DNA of 64,000 nt from Niallia circulans NBRC 13626 (GTDB lineage: Bacteria; Bacillota; Bacilli; Bacillales; Cytobacillaceae): NCBI RefSeq assembly GCF_001591585.1, contig NZ_BCVE01000001.1:372001-436000 (forward strand). Direction: 5' to 3'. Each line of letters begins with the position of its first letter. Positions within the stretch are counted from its first letter, which is position 1. The position numbers and the translations under genes are program-made. The notes beneath the pieces are model-generated. The model had not been told where the DNA came from and did no database searches. It was given only the letters and a program-made list of their open reading frames with translations. This document shows positions 1 to 8,648 of this stretch, one piece after another.

Positions 1-1
1 T

Positions 2-775
2 CAAAAAGAAAAAACGGAGGTACAAATATTGCGATTGCTTGGTAACACTCCTTTGCAGGTCAATATCTCCTTTTTAAGAACAGCATCGTATGAATCAAAG
101 AATACAAGTTCCTATCATTTAGAACAATTTTATCGCGATTTTGCAGCAATAAAAACAAATAAATACGATGGAATGATTATTACAGGAGCCCCTGTTGAAT
201 TAATGAGTTTTGAAGAAGTAGATTATTGGGATGAGTTAACCCAAATAATGGAATGGTCGAAAACAAATGTGACATCTACTTTACATATTTGCTGGGGTGC
301 ACAAGCAGCTTTATTTCACCATTTTGGGATTAATAAGTATGAACTGGATCAAAAGTGTTATGGAATTTATTCCCACCATGTATTAAATCCGTCAGATAAA
401 TTAATGCGTGGTTTTGATGACAGCTATTTAGCTCCACATTCAAGATATACTAATGTATCAAGTGAAGAAATCAATGCACACCCAAACCTTGAGCTGCTGT
501 CTGCCTCTGATGAAGCTGGCGCCTTTATTATTAGTGGAAATAAAGGCAAACAAATCATGGTTACTGGTCACTTAGAGTATGATGCTAGCACACTTGCTGA
601 AGAATACAAACGAGATAAAGAAAAAGGTTTAAACATTCATCTGCCTCTTGGATATTTTCCCGAGAATAATCCGAGTAAAAAGCCATTAAATAGCTGGCGA
701 TCCCATGCTCATTTACTATTTTCCAACTGGCTGAATTATTATGTCTATCAAGAAACACCTTATGAGTGGAAATAA
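2..775 (+). CDS. metA: Homoserine O-acetyltransferase MetA (5' end cut by window edge)
   Basis: Activates homoserine by O-acylation at the entry of methionine synthesis. The reading frame is open to the left edge and encodes [18 protein letters not shown], a conserved MetA block, so the TTG at 29 is not the start; about 45 residues are missing. The nucleophile is the Cys in HICWGAQA and the His/Glu of the triad are in TGHLEYD. The GAPVEL segment carries Glu where the succinyl-CoA enzyme of E. coli has Gly (GAPLGL); in the Bacillus family this Glu is known to favour acetyl-CoA, so I infer acetyltransferase activity. A terminator follows 38 bases after the stop. Confidence 0.95.
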   Translation, partial: QKEKTEVQILRLLGNTPLQVNISFLRTASYESKNTSSYHLEQFYRDFAAIKTNKYDGMIITGAPVELMSFEEVDYWDELTQIMEWSKTNVTSTLHICWGAQAALFHHFGINKYELDQKCYGIYSHHVLNPSDKLMRGFDDSYLAPHSRYTNVSSEEINAHPNLELLSASDEAGAFIISGNKGKQIMVTGHLEYDASTLAEEYKRDKEKGLNIHLPLGYFPENNPSKKPLNSWRSHAHLLFSNWLNYYVYQETPYEWK

Positions 776-812
776 AAATGCACCAAGTAAAAAAGACTGG
801 CACATAAGATTC

Positions 813-846
813 AAACCCAAACGAAGATTATCGTTTGGGTTTTTTA
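813..846 (+). terminator. Rho-independent terminator of metA
   Basis: A 12-bp perfect stem (AAACCCAAACGA / TCGTTTGGGTTT) with a six-base loop is followed by a run of T. It ends metA and lies just before the convergent AIM24 gene; the minus strand has no good T-run, so it serves mainly the plus strand. Confidence 0.85.
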
Positions 847-858
847 ATGATAGACTAT

Positions 859-1563
859 TTAGCTGTTATTTCCTCCATTATTCGAAAAATAAACTTCTTC
901 ATATGGCTGAATAACCACAAAGCCCTCTCCGGAAAATTTCATTTGAATAGATTCTCCGCTGCCTCTCCCAAAAAACGATTTAAGAGTTATGTCTGTTACA
1001 AATTCTGGTTGTAGACTTCCCGACCAAGCAACTGTCGCATTAGGATCTGTGAATACCGGGTTATTTGGAGTAACTCTTAACGTTAATGGTTCGTAATGTG
1101 ACGTAATGGCGACGATGCCACTTCCTGACAGGTTGATATTAAATAAGCCGCCAGATAGCATCCCGGCAATTCTTTTCATTAACTTAATATCCCATTTGAT
1201 AGACGGCTCAAATGCCAGTAAATCATTTCCATTTACAAAGATAGAATCACCATTTAAACGGAGAATGGATATTTTCTTTCCTTGGTCAGCTAAGTAAAGT
1301 TTCCCCGTTCCTTCTGCTTTCATTAAGGAAGCACCTTCACCAGTTAACGCTTTTTTAAACATTTTACCTATTCCATGTTCCAAAATACCTTCGCGGGTAA
1401 AACGAATGTTTCCTCGATAAGAAACCATACTTCCTGCTTTCGCCCAAATTTTATTTGTTAAATTAATTTCAAGCATTCTTTCAGTTTCTAGTTCGAAAAC
1501 TCCTTCATTTTTATCTTGCTGCTCTGTCTTAACTAAAAATTCCTCTAAGTCATATCTCCCCAT
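859..1563 (-). CDS. AIM24 family protein
   Basis: A 234-residue soluble protein of the AIM24 (TerD-like beta-sandwich) family. It shows the family's Gly-rich beta-strand pattern (KAGSMVSYRGNI, GLFNINLSGSGIVAITS, SFFGRGSGES) and ends in an Asn/Gly-rich tail. No enzyme motif is visible, and the cellular role of bacterial AIM24 proteins is not established. A GAGGTG ribosome site lies a few bases before the ATG. It is a single gene, convergent with metA and divergent from the DUF3892 gene. Confidence 0.8.
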   Translation of the reverse strand: MGRYDLEEFLVKTEQQDKNEGVFELETERMLEINLTNKIWAKAGSMVSYRGNIRFTREGILEHGIGKMFKKALTGEGASLMKAEGTGKLYLADQGKKISILRLNGDSIFVNGNDLLAFEPSIKWDIKLMKRIAGMLSGGLFNINLSGSGIVAITSHYEPLTLRVTPNNPVFTDPNATVAWSGSLQPEFVTDITLKSFFGRGSGESIQMKFSGEGFVVIQPYEEVYFSNNGGNNS

Positions 1564-1705
1564 TTTCTCACCTCTTCTAAAATTGTTAATTTAAGGATAT
1601 CATTTAGCTAGTTGCATGAAAATAAAAATATAGGGTAAGGTTAAATATATTTTCTTCTATAATCTATCACTGCAGCCGGCAATTCATGATAATTTTAAAC
1701 GTGTT

Positions 1706-1727
1706 TGTATATACTATTTTATATACA
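1706..1727 (+). promoter_or_regulatory. AT-rich palindrome upstream of the DUF3892 gene
   Basis: TGTATATA and TATATACA are separated by six bases, about 50 bases before the next start codon. It may be an operator or simply an AT-rich promoter region; the sequence alone does not decide. Confidence 0.3.
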
Positions 1728-1778
1728 TTAATTGGTAAGAAAAAAATCATATGTGATTACGAAGGAAAGGGGCTAATT

Positions 1779-1991
1779 ATGGAAAAAATTGTTGCAGTAG
1801 AGCGAAATTATATGGGAGACATTATTAGTTTTAAAACATCTAATGGTAGAGTAATTTCCTATCGAAAAGCTTTGCTTGATATCGAAACTGGGGTAATTGA
1901 TGGAGTAGATGTTGTGGAAAATGAAAGAGAGCAAGAAGATTTATCCTACTCGATAATAGATAACTTTGACAATTATCCACCTATTTTTTAA
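1779..1991 (+). CDS. DUF3892 domain protein, 70 aa
   Basis: A small protein with the DUF3892 pattern: IVAVERN..GDIISFKTSNGRVISYRKAL, then an Asp/Glu-rich middle, and an end in NFDNYPP. The function of the family is unknown. I chose the ATG at 1779 because GAAAGGGG lies eight bases before it; the open frame extends 31 codons further upstream but encodes hydrophobic, non-family sequence with no ribosome site. It is a single gene, convergent with mntR. Confidence 0.75.
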   Translation: MEKIVAVERNYMGDIISFKTSNGRVISYRKALLDIETGVIDGVDVVENEREQEDLSYSIIDNFDNYPPIF

Positions 1992-2000
1992 CAGTTTCTT

Positions 2001-2074
2001 AAAAAATCAAGGGCAATTCTCTGTAGGCGTTTATTCTGCTTTATTAAAGCACACACCTAGAGAAAATTGCCCTT
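2001..2074 (-). terminator. Large hairpin terminator of mntR
   Basis: On the minus strand the mntR stop is followed by AAGGGCAATTTTCTCT pairing with AGAGAATTGCCCTT across about 36 bases that hold a smaller palindrome (GCTTTATTAAAGC), then GATTTTTTAA. This is longer than a usual terminator, but position and T-run fit. Confidence 0.7.
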
Positions 2075-2077
2075 CCT

Positions 2078-2503
2078 TTATTCGATCGAATCGTTTTTTT
2101 GTTGGATTATTTTTAACTCTTCTACATGTTGTGGATTTTCTTCAAAAAATTGCACTAAATCCCCAATACGATCAATAGAGTCCCAGCTTAAATGGTGTTC
2201 TATTCCTTCCACATCATTATAAATATTTTCTTCTTTAACCCCAATAATTCGTAATAATTGCTCTAAAAGCTCATGTCTATACACTAATCGTTTACCGATT
2301 TTCTTTCCTTTTGGGGTCAAAACCAAGCCTCTATATTTTTCATAAACAAGATATTCATCCTTATCCAATTTCTGAACCATTTTTGTTACAGAGGAGGGAT
2401 GGACAGATAGGCCTTCGGCGATATCTGATACTCGTGCATATCCTTTATCTTCTATTAGGTTGTAAATGCGCTCAATGTAGTCTTCCATACTAGGTGTCGG
2501 CAA
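2078..2503 (-). CDS. mntR: Manganese-dependent transcriptional regulator MntR
   Basis: A DtxR-family metalloregulator that represses manganese uptake genes when Mn(II) is bound. The N-terminal winged helix covers about residues 5-65 ([20 protein letters not shown]) and the dimerisation/metal domain follows. All six known metal ligands are present at the B. subtilis numbering: Asp8, Glu11, His77, Glu99, Glu102, His103. It has 141 residues and no SH3 domain, as expected for MntR rather than DtxR/IdeR. The start is TTG, eight bases after a perfect AAAGGAGG. It is monocistronic; no mnt transporter gene is adjacent. Confidence 0.95.
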   Translation of the reverse strand: MPTPSMEDYIERIYNLIEDKGYARVSDIAEGLSVHPSSVTKMVQKLDKDEYLVYEKYRGLVLTPKGKKIGKRLVYRHELLEQLLRIIGVKEENIYNDVEGIEHHLSWDSIDRIGDLVQFFEENPQHVEELKIIQQKNDSIE

Positions 2504-2809
2504 TTCAACCCCTCCTTTACCAGGATTACTCCTTTTTTCTATTCTATTCCATCATGCTTGTCTACGTTATATGTATGTAAATACCTGTTCAAACAAAAAA
2601 TTCGCCTCTTTATAGAGGGAATAAGCATTTTAAGGATAAGCTAGTTAAACTAGGATGGTATAAAAGTGTTTCTTAAGCATTTTACTATAAAAAAAATAAG
2701 GAAACAAGATTCTTTCTAACACAACCTTCTAAAAAGACTGTTTCCTTATGTAAAATTCCAATGTGCTATACCCTTCTATTTTAGCACTGTTGCAAATTTG
2801 TAGCAAAAT
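2504..2809. other. Intergenic region between mntR and topB
   Basis: About 300 bases without a gene. The mntR side should hold its promoter, but I see no convincing -35/-10 pair. The topB side holds the topB terminator (2688-2749). No other structure was noticed. Confidence 0.5.
2688..2749 (-). terminator. Terminator of topB
   Basis: On the minus strand, ATAAGGAAAC (2740-2749) pairs with GTTTCCTTAT (2696-2705) and is followed by eight T. It lies 60 bases after the topB stop. Confidence 0.75.
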
Positions 2810-4960
2810 CTATTCGGGAAATTCCATTTTCCAACTAAAATACTCGTTATCCTGATTTTTCTCATATTTCATGATAGCATCAAATTTATTTCCTTTTTTG
2901 CTAATTAATCCTTTAACTGGTGCTTTCCCATTCTTGAGTAGTGCTTTAACCATCGTTTTCGTCGGCTTCTTCTTCATGGTCGCAAGAAATTTATCATTTT
3001 TCCAAATGACATATTTACAGCCATTTTTCCAGTTACTGCAGCCAAACCCCTTTTTTCCTTCTATAACAGCATGACCACAAAGGGGACATTTTCCCAATAC
3101 TTCTGTTTTGGCCTTAGCATATGTAACTTCTTGGATAATGATATCTTCTTCCTTCTTTATTGTTTCAACCGCGTTTGTTGTGAAGCTGCTAATTATTTGC
3201 AAAAATTGTTGTTTACTAAATTGTCCTTTTTCAATATCATAAAGTGCTTTTTCAAGTCTTCCTGTGAAATCTAAGTTAAACAAATCTTTAATCGGAAAAA
3301 TTTCGACCATTCTTCTTCCTAACTCCGTACAAACTAAGCTTTTATTTTTTGCTTCTATATAACCGATATCTTTGAGTTTTTTGATCGTTTCAGCGCGAGT
3401 AGCTGGCGTCCCAATGCTAAATCCGCTTAAAATGGATAATACATCTTCCTCTGTATCCGCATCAAAATTTTTTCCGCAAGTTTCCATCAGCCGAAGCAGT
3501 GTCTTTTCCGTATGTTCCTTTGGCGGCTGTGTAGTATGGGTGCTAGTGGCTGCTTTTTGTGTAAAAACCTCTTCTTGCAAGTTTACTAACGGAAGCATAA
3601 CATCTTTCGATTGTATATTCTCAATCTTTTTCCAACCCTCTACTAATTGAACTTTTCCTTTTGTTACAAAGCTACCTTTTAATTCCACATGATTCATGCT
3701 TGTGATGATTCTTGTCTCTTCTACCTCAGCAACAGGCATAAATTGCATTAATAACCGATTTTTTATCGCTACATATACTTGTTCTTCCTCTTGGCTTAAT
3801 TTTTTTGGGAGGACATAAGTAGGAATAATCGCACTGTGGCTTTCCACTTTTTTATTATCAAAAATCCGTTTGGATGGAACAAATTTCACTTCATTTTTAA
3901 ATGGTAAATCTGCTGCGAGGAGATTTACCACTTTTTGTGTTTTTGCAATTAGACTTTCTTCCAGGGCAATACTTGCTGTTCTTGGGTACGTGATATACTT
4001 CTTTTCATAAAGACTTTGCGCAACTTTTAATACTTTATCGGCCGTCCATCCCTTATATTTGCTAGTTATATAGCCTTGAAGATTAGAAAGATTAAACAAA
4101 AAAGGCGGATATTCCTTTTTCTTTTGCACTTTCTTATCTGTTACAATTGCTGTTTTGCCTTTAATCTGTTCTTCTATTTCTTTCAAATATAGTTCTTCTT
4201 TAAACTTTTCTTCTTTTTTTTCAGTATAAGTACCTATATAACTGCTTCCGTTTTCTGTCATAAACGTTGCCTGCAGTTTATAATAATTTTCTGGAACGAA
4301 ATTTTCGATTTCTTTATCACGATCATAAATGATTTTAAGAGTTGGCAACAAAACTCTTCCAATATTTAATGCCTTCCCTTTGCCTTTTTGATATTTCAAA
4401 GTTGCCACAGAGGTTAAATTAATACCAATTAACCAATCGGCCCATTGTCTGCTGACACCAGCATCTTGAAGAGGACGTAACTCTTTATTAGAGCGAAGAT
4501 TATTTAATCCATTCAATACTTCATTAGGTGTCCATTCATTCAGCAATAGGCGGTAAACTTCTTTTTCCGTTTTTAAATTATAAATAATACTATCTCCAAT
4601 GAGTTGCCCTTCTCGATCATAGTCACATGCAGATATAATGGAATCTACATCTTGTCTTTTTATTAATCTATGAATAATTTTCAGTTGTTTTTCTGCTCCA
4701 CGGTCAGGTTTGTCTCTATCTTTCGGATCAGACTTTACTTTGTATTGAAATTTTGGAGGGATAAATGGAAAATTTTCTAATTTCCATGTAGACATTTTTT
4801 CATCATAATCTTTTGCATCATTTAACTGCAATAAATGGCCAAAAGCCCATGTAACAATATAGCCATTTCCTTCAAAATAACCATCTTGTCTGTTTTTTAT
4901 TTTTAAAGCATCTGCAATGTTTTTCGATACAGATGGTTTTTCTGCCAATATTAATTTCAT
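2810..4960 (-). CDS. topB: DNA topoisomerase III
   Basis: A type IA topoisomerase that passes single strands to decatenate replication and recombination intermediates. The 716-residue protein begins with the Toprim domain (Glu7 in LAEKPS; Asp113, Asp115 and Glu117 in CDYDREG). The catalytic tyrosine is Tyr325 in TYPRTAS. A single C-terminal zinc ribbon (CPLCG..C...C, about residues 640-670) is followed by a short basic tail. Length and layout match Bacillus TopB rather than TopA, which is longer with more zinc fingers. The ATG is preceded by GGTGAT. Single gene. Confidence 0.95.
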   Translation of the reverse strand: MKLILAEKPSVSKNIADALKIKNRQDGYFEGNGYIVTWAFGHLLQLNDAKDYDEKMSTWKLENFPFIPPKFQYKVKSDPKDRDKPDRGAEKQLKIIHRLIKRQDVDSIISACDYDREGQLIGDSIIYNLKTEKEVYRLLLNEWTPNEVLNGLNNLRSNKELRPLQDAGVSRQWADWLIGINLTSVATLKYQKGKGKALNIGRVLLPTLKIIYDRDKEIENFVPENYYKLQATFMTENGSSYIGTYTEKKEEKFKEELYLKEIEEQIKGKTAIVTDKKVQKKKEYPPFLFNLSNLQGYITSKYKGWTADKVLKVAQSLYEKKYITYPRTASIALEESLIAKTQKVVNLLAADLPFKNEVKFVPSKRIFDNKKVESHSAIIPTYVLPKKLSQEEEQVYVAIKNRLLMQFMPVAEVEETRIITSMNHVELKGSFVTKGKVQLVEGWKKIENIQSKDVMLPLVNLQEEVFTQKAATSTHTTQPPKEHTEKTLLRLMETCGKNFDADTEEDVLSILSGFSIGTPATRAETIKKLKDIGYIEAKNKSLVCTELGRRMVEIFPIKDLFNLDFTGRLEKALYDIEKGQFSKQQFLQIISSFTTNAVETIKKEEDIIIQEVTYAKAKTEVLGKCPLCGHAVIEGKKGFGCSNWKNGCKYVIWKNDKFLATMKKKPTKTMVKALLKNGKAPVKGLISKKGNKFDAIMKYEKNQDNEYFSWKMEFPE

Positions 4961-5167
4961 CTATATCACCTTTTTTCATAACTTACGTTCCTTGTTATTT
5001 TATACAAAATAATATTATAATCGCAAAAAAGATAATTGTATAGAAAGGGGAAAAGCTGTAGAAATGCAACTAGAGGATATTGAGGTATTTTCAATTAACT
5101 TATAAGATTACTATATTTTTGCTACTGATTTAACCATACAAAAAGGGGGGTTCCTTCCATACTAAAT

Positions 5168-5191
5168 AGACGGAGAACATGGCCTCCGTCT
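5168..5191 (-). terminator. Hairpin downstream of the FUSC gene
   Basis: AGACGGAG pairs with CTCCGTCT across an eight-base loop, 12 bases after the stop of the exporter gene. The T-tract is weak on both strands, so termination strength is uncertain. Confidence 0.5.
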
Positions 5192-5202
5192 TTCTATAGT
5201 AA

Positions 5203-6195
5203 CTAATATGCCACCTTCAGGGATTTTTTAATTTGTAAATACTGTTCTAATTCTTTTAAAACAAAAAAGACATGCGCCTGTTCTTCAAATGAATCCCAGT
5301 CATCAGGCAGTTTATCATGCTTAATCAGCTCTTCTACTCTTTGCAGTTTACTCAAAAATAATACGGCTGTATTTCCTGAATGGACACATAAACTAAGTTC
5401 TTCCAGAAAGTCTGCCACAAGCTCTCGTTGATTATCTAATGTCTCTACAGATAAAATCCGATCAAAAAGCCTTGATATGATCTCTAATTGCTTTTCTCGA
5501 ATTGTGAAGTAATGATAATAATAATTCTCTTTTCGAGTAAAATGATTTTCAACATCACGATAGGCGACTGATTTTGCACATTGTACAATATCAGATGCAC
5601 GCTTTAATTTTGAAGCATACTCTTCTGTGATTTCATTTGTCCGCAAGTAAACAACCATATCCATCAATAATGCTTTAAAATAGTACTCTATATCTTTTTG
5701 ATGAACTTTCATTTCCTTATCTAGACTAGGCATATAGCTATTAACAAGTAATGCTGCTCCTATTCCAATTACGATTAATCCCCATTCATTAAGAACAACG
5801 TCCCAAGTCATATGGTTGGTGGAATATATATGGAGGATAATAACAGTACTTGTTACAACCCCTTCATTTACCTTAAGTAAGACAGTGGTTGGGATAAATA
5901 ATAGCAATAATAAACCAATGATATACGGTTCATATGCCATACCCTCAAAGAAAACATAGGAAAATGGAATGGCAAGTATACATGCGATAAAACGTGAAAA
6001 TGCACTATGCAAAGACTTTTTCTTCGAGTTTTGAACACAAAGTATGGTTATAATTGCTGAAGATACATAGAAATCTAAGTGAAAAAACTGGGCGATAGTT
6101 ATTCCTATACTTACCGCAACTGCTGTTTTAAAAGTTCGATAACCAATTTTATATTTTTTCAGATTTCGCAAAGCTCTATGCATTCGCATCATCAA
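5203..6195 (-). CDS. FUSC/aromatic acid exporter family membrane protein
   Basis: A 330-residue membrane protein of the FUSC / ArAE_1 type (like B. subtilis YqjA). The first half has about five hydrophobic segments (residues 22-150) with the family's Ala/Val-rich helices and a 'TILCVQNSKKKSLHSAFSRF' loop. The second half is a soluble alpha-helical domain (about 165-330). Relatives are proposed exporters of aromatic acids or related anions; the substrate here is unknown. Its ATG overlaps the stop of the preceding gene (ATGA), so the two are very probably translated together. Confidence 0.8.
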   Translation of the reverse strand: MMMRMHRALRNLKKYKIGYRTFKTAVAVSIGITIAQFFHLDFYVSSAIITILCVQNSKKKSLHSAFSRFIACILAIPFSYVFFEGMAYEPYIIGLLLLLFIPTTVLLKVNEGVVTSTVIILHIYSTNHMTWDVVLNEWGLIVIGIGAALLVNSYMPSLDKEMKVHQKDIEYYFKALLMDMVVYLRTNEITEEYASKLKRASDIVQCAKSVAYRDVENHFTRKENYYYHYFTIREKQLEIISRLFDRILSVETLDNQRELVADFLEELSLCVHSGNTAVLFLSKLQRVEELIKHDKLPDDWDSFEEQAHVFFVLKELEQYLQIKKSLKVAY

Positions 6196-6491
6196 TCACA
6201 ACCAGTAACTAATAAATCATCCTGTAAAGAAGCTAACCTCGTATTTATTGCAATTTTATCACCAGCTTTTACTAAAAGTTGCACCACAGATCCACTAAAT
6301 GGAACACTGACATCTTTTATTTCTCCTGCTAATGTTCTAATAGTCAAAATAGGTTCCCACTCATAGAAATAAGCTTTTTCCTTCATTAGAATCTCACTAA
6401 CAGTTCCTTCAAATGGACTAAGGATCATCTGGTCTTCTCTGGAAATTTCATAATACGGACTTTGACTGCTCTTTACAATCGTTTCAATCAT
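6192..6491 (-). CDS. Barrel-sandwich (lipoyl/HlyD-like) small protein coupled to exporter
   Basis: A 99-residue protein with two half-motifs typical of biotinyl/lipoyl folds: ILSPFEGTVSEIL..EKAYFYEWEPILTI and VSVPFSGSVVQLLVKAGDKI....LASL. The lysine-bearing MKM/DKA turn that would be biotinylated or lipoylated is absent, so I infer a non-acylated barrel-sandwich domain as in membrane fusion proteins. There is no signal peptide or membrane segment. AAGGGAAG lies upstream of the ATG. It precedes and overlaps the FUSC gene by four bases, which suggests a partner role in export; that is an inference. Confidence 0.65.
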   Translation of the reverse strand: MIETIVKSSQSPYYEISREDQMILSPFEGTVSEILMKEKAYFYEWEPILTIRTLAGEIKDVSVPFSGSVVQLLVKAGDKIAINTRLASLQDDLLVTGCD

Positions 6492-6756
6492 TTTAATAAA
6501 TCTTCCCTTTTATTTATTTTTTACTTTACTTGTTTTGGGTTTATTTCATAAAAATAAACTCAGTTATATAATAGTAATCATGTTAATAAAAACACATTTC
6601 CCCCTATAATTCAATGATTTCAAGAATAATTTTTGCTTTTTTTCACAGGAAATTTTTGCTTAACAAACTCCTTTTAAAAGCCTGTCAGAATTGAACTCCG
6701 CAAGTACAACAATGAAAGCGCGCACAGTTTTAAAAAAATAATTTTTCTCGTCACAT

Positions 6757-6781
6757 AAAAAAACTAGCTGTCAGCTAGTTT
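6757..6781 (-). terminator. Terminator of the 95-aa gene
   Basis: The minus strand reads AAACTAGCTGACAGCTAGTTT followed by T residues, a near-perfect palindrome that begins inside the stop codon region of the 6780-7067 gene. Confidence 0.85.
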
Positions 6782-7067
6782 ACATAAAGTACTTCTTAAT
6801 TTTGCTGTCTGTTTGGATATACCAATTTTCTTTTTCAATTATGTTTGATACAGTTAAAATAAGAGATGGGATTTTTTCTACAATGAATACGATTAACCCG
6901 ATTTTTTTTACCAAAATGACAAACGACTCCCCATGTGAAAAGCTAGGCAGCACACTCCCTAATTGAAGAATACTTTTTACTAACGCTTCCTTACTGTCTT
7001 CCTCGAGAACAATATTTGGGGTAAATCGCAAAATCCAATTTTCCTTTTCAATTGAAAATCGATACAT
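6780..7067 (-). CDS. Hypothetical protein, 95 aa
   Basis: I do not recognise this protein. It has a mixed alpha/beta look, a hydrophobic stretch near residues 48-70 (ESFVILVKKIGLIVFIVEKI) too charged for a clear membrane helix, and a repeated 'EKENW' motif near both ends (residues 7-11 and about 78-82). The gene is credible: GAGGGTGG sits before the ATG and a strong terminator follows directly. It stands alone between the exporter pair and cspD. Confidence 0.6.
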   Translation of the reverse strand: MYRFSIEKENWILRFTPNIVLEEDSKEALVKSILQLGSVLPSFSHGESFVILVKKIGLIVFIVEKIPSLILTVSNIIEKENWYIQTDSKIKKYFM

Positions 7068-7483
7068 TAAGCCACCCTCTTATTCTAATTCCTAAAAAAA
7101 ACAAAACTGCTATTTCATCATATGTGGAAAATCATTATTTATGTAACATTGTAGTTTGGGTAAAGACCTCTTTCAGATCCCTCCTCTTTTTCTCATCCAA
7201 GTATCATATTATCATCCATTTATTTTGAATCACACCATATTTAATTCTTCTATGTATTCGTTTTCTTTTTTATTCGCTTTATAAGAAAACCCTTCCAAAA
7301 ATTTAATTAAGTTTTCCGAAAAAACGCTTAGAAACCTTGACTACATATGGGTAATCGTGTATATTATAGACATCATTTAACAAAATTCAGAATAATTTTT
7401 TTCTATTATTATTTTGTTCTATGAAAATATTTATTTTATAGGCACAATTCATGTGTCTTGAAAGGCTTAGGAGGAAATTTATT
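7068..7483. other. Intergenic region with cspD leader
   Basis: About 415 bases between divergent genes. It holds the cspD promoter (7337-7365) and a leader of about 110 bases. The part from 7068 to 7330 is AT-rich and I see no further structure. Confidence 0.5.
7337..7365 (+). promoter_or_regulatory. Sigma-A promoter of cspD
   Basis: TTGACT and TATATT are separated by 17 bases. Transcription should begin near 7373, leaving a leader of about 110 bases before the cspD ATG; long structured leaders are typical for cold-shock genes. Confidence 0.6.
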
Positions 7484-7684
7484 ATGCAAAACGGTAAAGT
7501 AAAATGGTTCAATAACGAAAAAGGATTTGGCTTCATCGAAGTTGAAGGCGGAGATGACGTATTCGTACATTTCACTGCTATTCAAGGCGAAGGTTTTAAA
7601 TCATTAGAAGAAGGACAAGAAGTTTCTTTCGAAATCGTTGAAGGAAACCGTGGACCTCAAGCTGCTAATGTTGTTAAACTATAA
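7484..7684 (+). CDS. cspD: Cold shock protein CspD
   Basis: A 66-residue single-strand nucleic-acid chaperone that melts RNA secondary structure. Both RNA-binding motifs are intact: KGFGFIEV (RNP1, residues 13-20) and VFVHF (RNP2, 26-30). The sequence is almost identical to what I recall of B. subtilis CspD, and synteny (metA side, ypeQ/ypeP side) supports that assignment over CspB/CspC. The ATG at 7484 follows AGGAGG by seven bases; the longer upstream frame is leader. A strong terminator follows. Confidence 0.95.
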   Translation: MQNGKVKWFNNEKGFGFIEVEGGDDVFVHFTAIQGEGFKSLEEGQEVSFEIVEGNRGPQAANVVKL

Positions 7685-7699
7685 TTAATAATAGTATTC

Positions 7700-7749
7700 A
7701 GGGGATTTTTCAAGGAGTTTTCTTCTTGAAAAATCCCCTTTTATTTTTT
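7700..7749 (+). terminator. Terminator of cspD
   Basis: A 15-bp perfect stem (AGGGGATTTTTCAAG / CTTGAAAAATCCCCT), ten-base loop, then TTTTATTTTTT. Confidence 0.95.
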
Positions 7750-7771
7750 GCTTATGGAAAAAGTGACCCCA

Positions 7772-7957
7772 TCACTTTGAACTGGATAGTTTTTCCCCGT
7801 ATTCCCTTAGCTTATTTCCCACCGTACATTGCGAAATACAAAAGCGGTGAGCTCTCCTTTTACCATACTCTACTTTGTTTTGGCGATATAAAAAACAATC
7901 TTTACAATAATCTTGCATTAATTCATCTGCTTCTTTCATCAGTTCTTTTCTTTGCAA
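7772..7957 (-). CDS. ypeQ: Zinc-finger protein YpeQ, 61 aa
   Basis: A small protein with a Cys/His metal site: YCKDCFL (C-x2-C) then HRFCISQCTVG (H-x2-C-x3-C), the C2HC arrangement annotated as the YpeQ zinc-finger family. Function is not known. The start is TTG with AGGAG nine bases upstream. It lies 31 bases after ypeP in the same direction, as in B. subtilis, so the two are probably cotranscribed. Confidence 0.8.
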   Translation of the reverse strand: MQRKELMKEADELMQDYCKDCFLYRQNKVEYGKRRAHRFCISQCTVGNKLREYGEKLSSSK

Positions 7958-7988
7958 GCTTCACCACTCCTTTCTACTTACTTGCCGA

Positions 7989-8648
7989 TTAGAGCAATTG
8001 CATTTTGCTATAGATACGTTTCCCTTCTAATGCTTGAGTTGCCAGTTTATCTGCTTCCTTATTGTCGTTTCTGCCAATTGAAGTATAAACCATACTTAAA
8101 TGTAAAGTTTTGATTTTCGCTTCTATCCGATCGAGCCAATTATTTAAATCTTCTTCATAGCATGGCCACTCGCCTTCTAATTGTTTCAATACTACTTGAG
8201 AATCCCCCTTTACTTCACAAGTAACACCCTTGACTTCCAATTCTTCTAAAAGATTTAATGCGTGGAAAAGAGCAGCATATTCAGCTTCATTATTGGAGAG
8301 GATATCATGAAATAATTCATTTGCCCTAACTCTAAATTTTTTCTTTCCTTGATGAAAGAAAAGTACGGCGCCAATCCCCGCCGTTTTCGTTTCTTTATGG
8401 TAACCTCCATCAAAATAAATCGTAAAGTCATGTGGCTCTTCTTCTAATTCTTCATTTAGCTTTCGTAATTCTTTTAATGTCCAGCTTGTGCCTTTTTCAT
8501 CATAAAAAAGAATATCTGCTACATCATTGCGTTTTTCCAACTCATCCCCTGCTTCGAGAGCCATACTTGATTGAATCCAATCTGATGTAAAGTAGATAAA
8601 ATCTTTCTTTTTCTTCATTTGAAATTTATATTCTAATTTGTATTTCAT
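7989..8648 (-). CDS. ypeP: RNase H-fold protein YpeP
   Basis: A 219-residue protein. The first 70 residues are an N-terminal extension (a reverse-transcriptase-like/caulimovirus-viroplasmin type region seems possible but is not clear). Residues 75-210 form an RNase HI fold with all four acidic residues: Asp80 (YFDGG), Glu121 (NNEAEYAAL), Asp149 (KGDSQVV), Asp200 (NKEADKLA). It may therefore be catalytically competent on RNA-DNA hybrids, though this YpeP group is not a proven major RNase H. It is followed by ypeQ. Confidence 0.8.
   Translation of the reverse strand: MKYKLEYKFQMKKKKDFIYFTSDWIQSSMALEAGDELEKRNDVADILFYDEKGTSWTLKELRKLNEELEEEPHDFTIYFDGGYHKETKTAGIGAVLFFHQGKKKFRVRANELFHDILSNNEAEYAALFHALNLLEELEVKGVTCEVKGDSQVVLKQLEGEWPCYEEDLNNWLDRIEAKIKTLHLSMVYTSIGRNDNKEADKLATQALEGKRIYSKMQLL

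Noticed and set aside
5064-5105. A 13-codon plus-strand frame (MQLEDIEVFSINL) with AAAGGGG upstream, between topB and the exporter gene
   Set aside because: Too short, no terminator or conserved feature; may be chance or a gene remnant.
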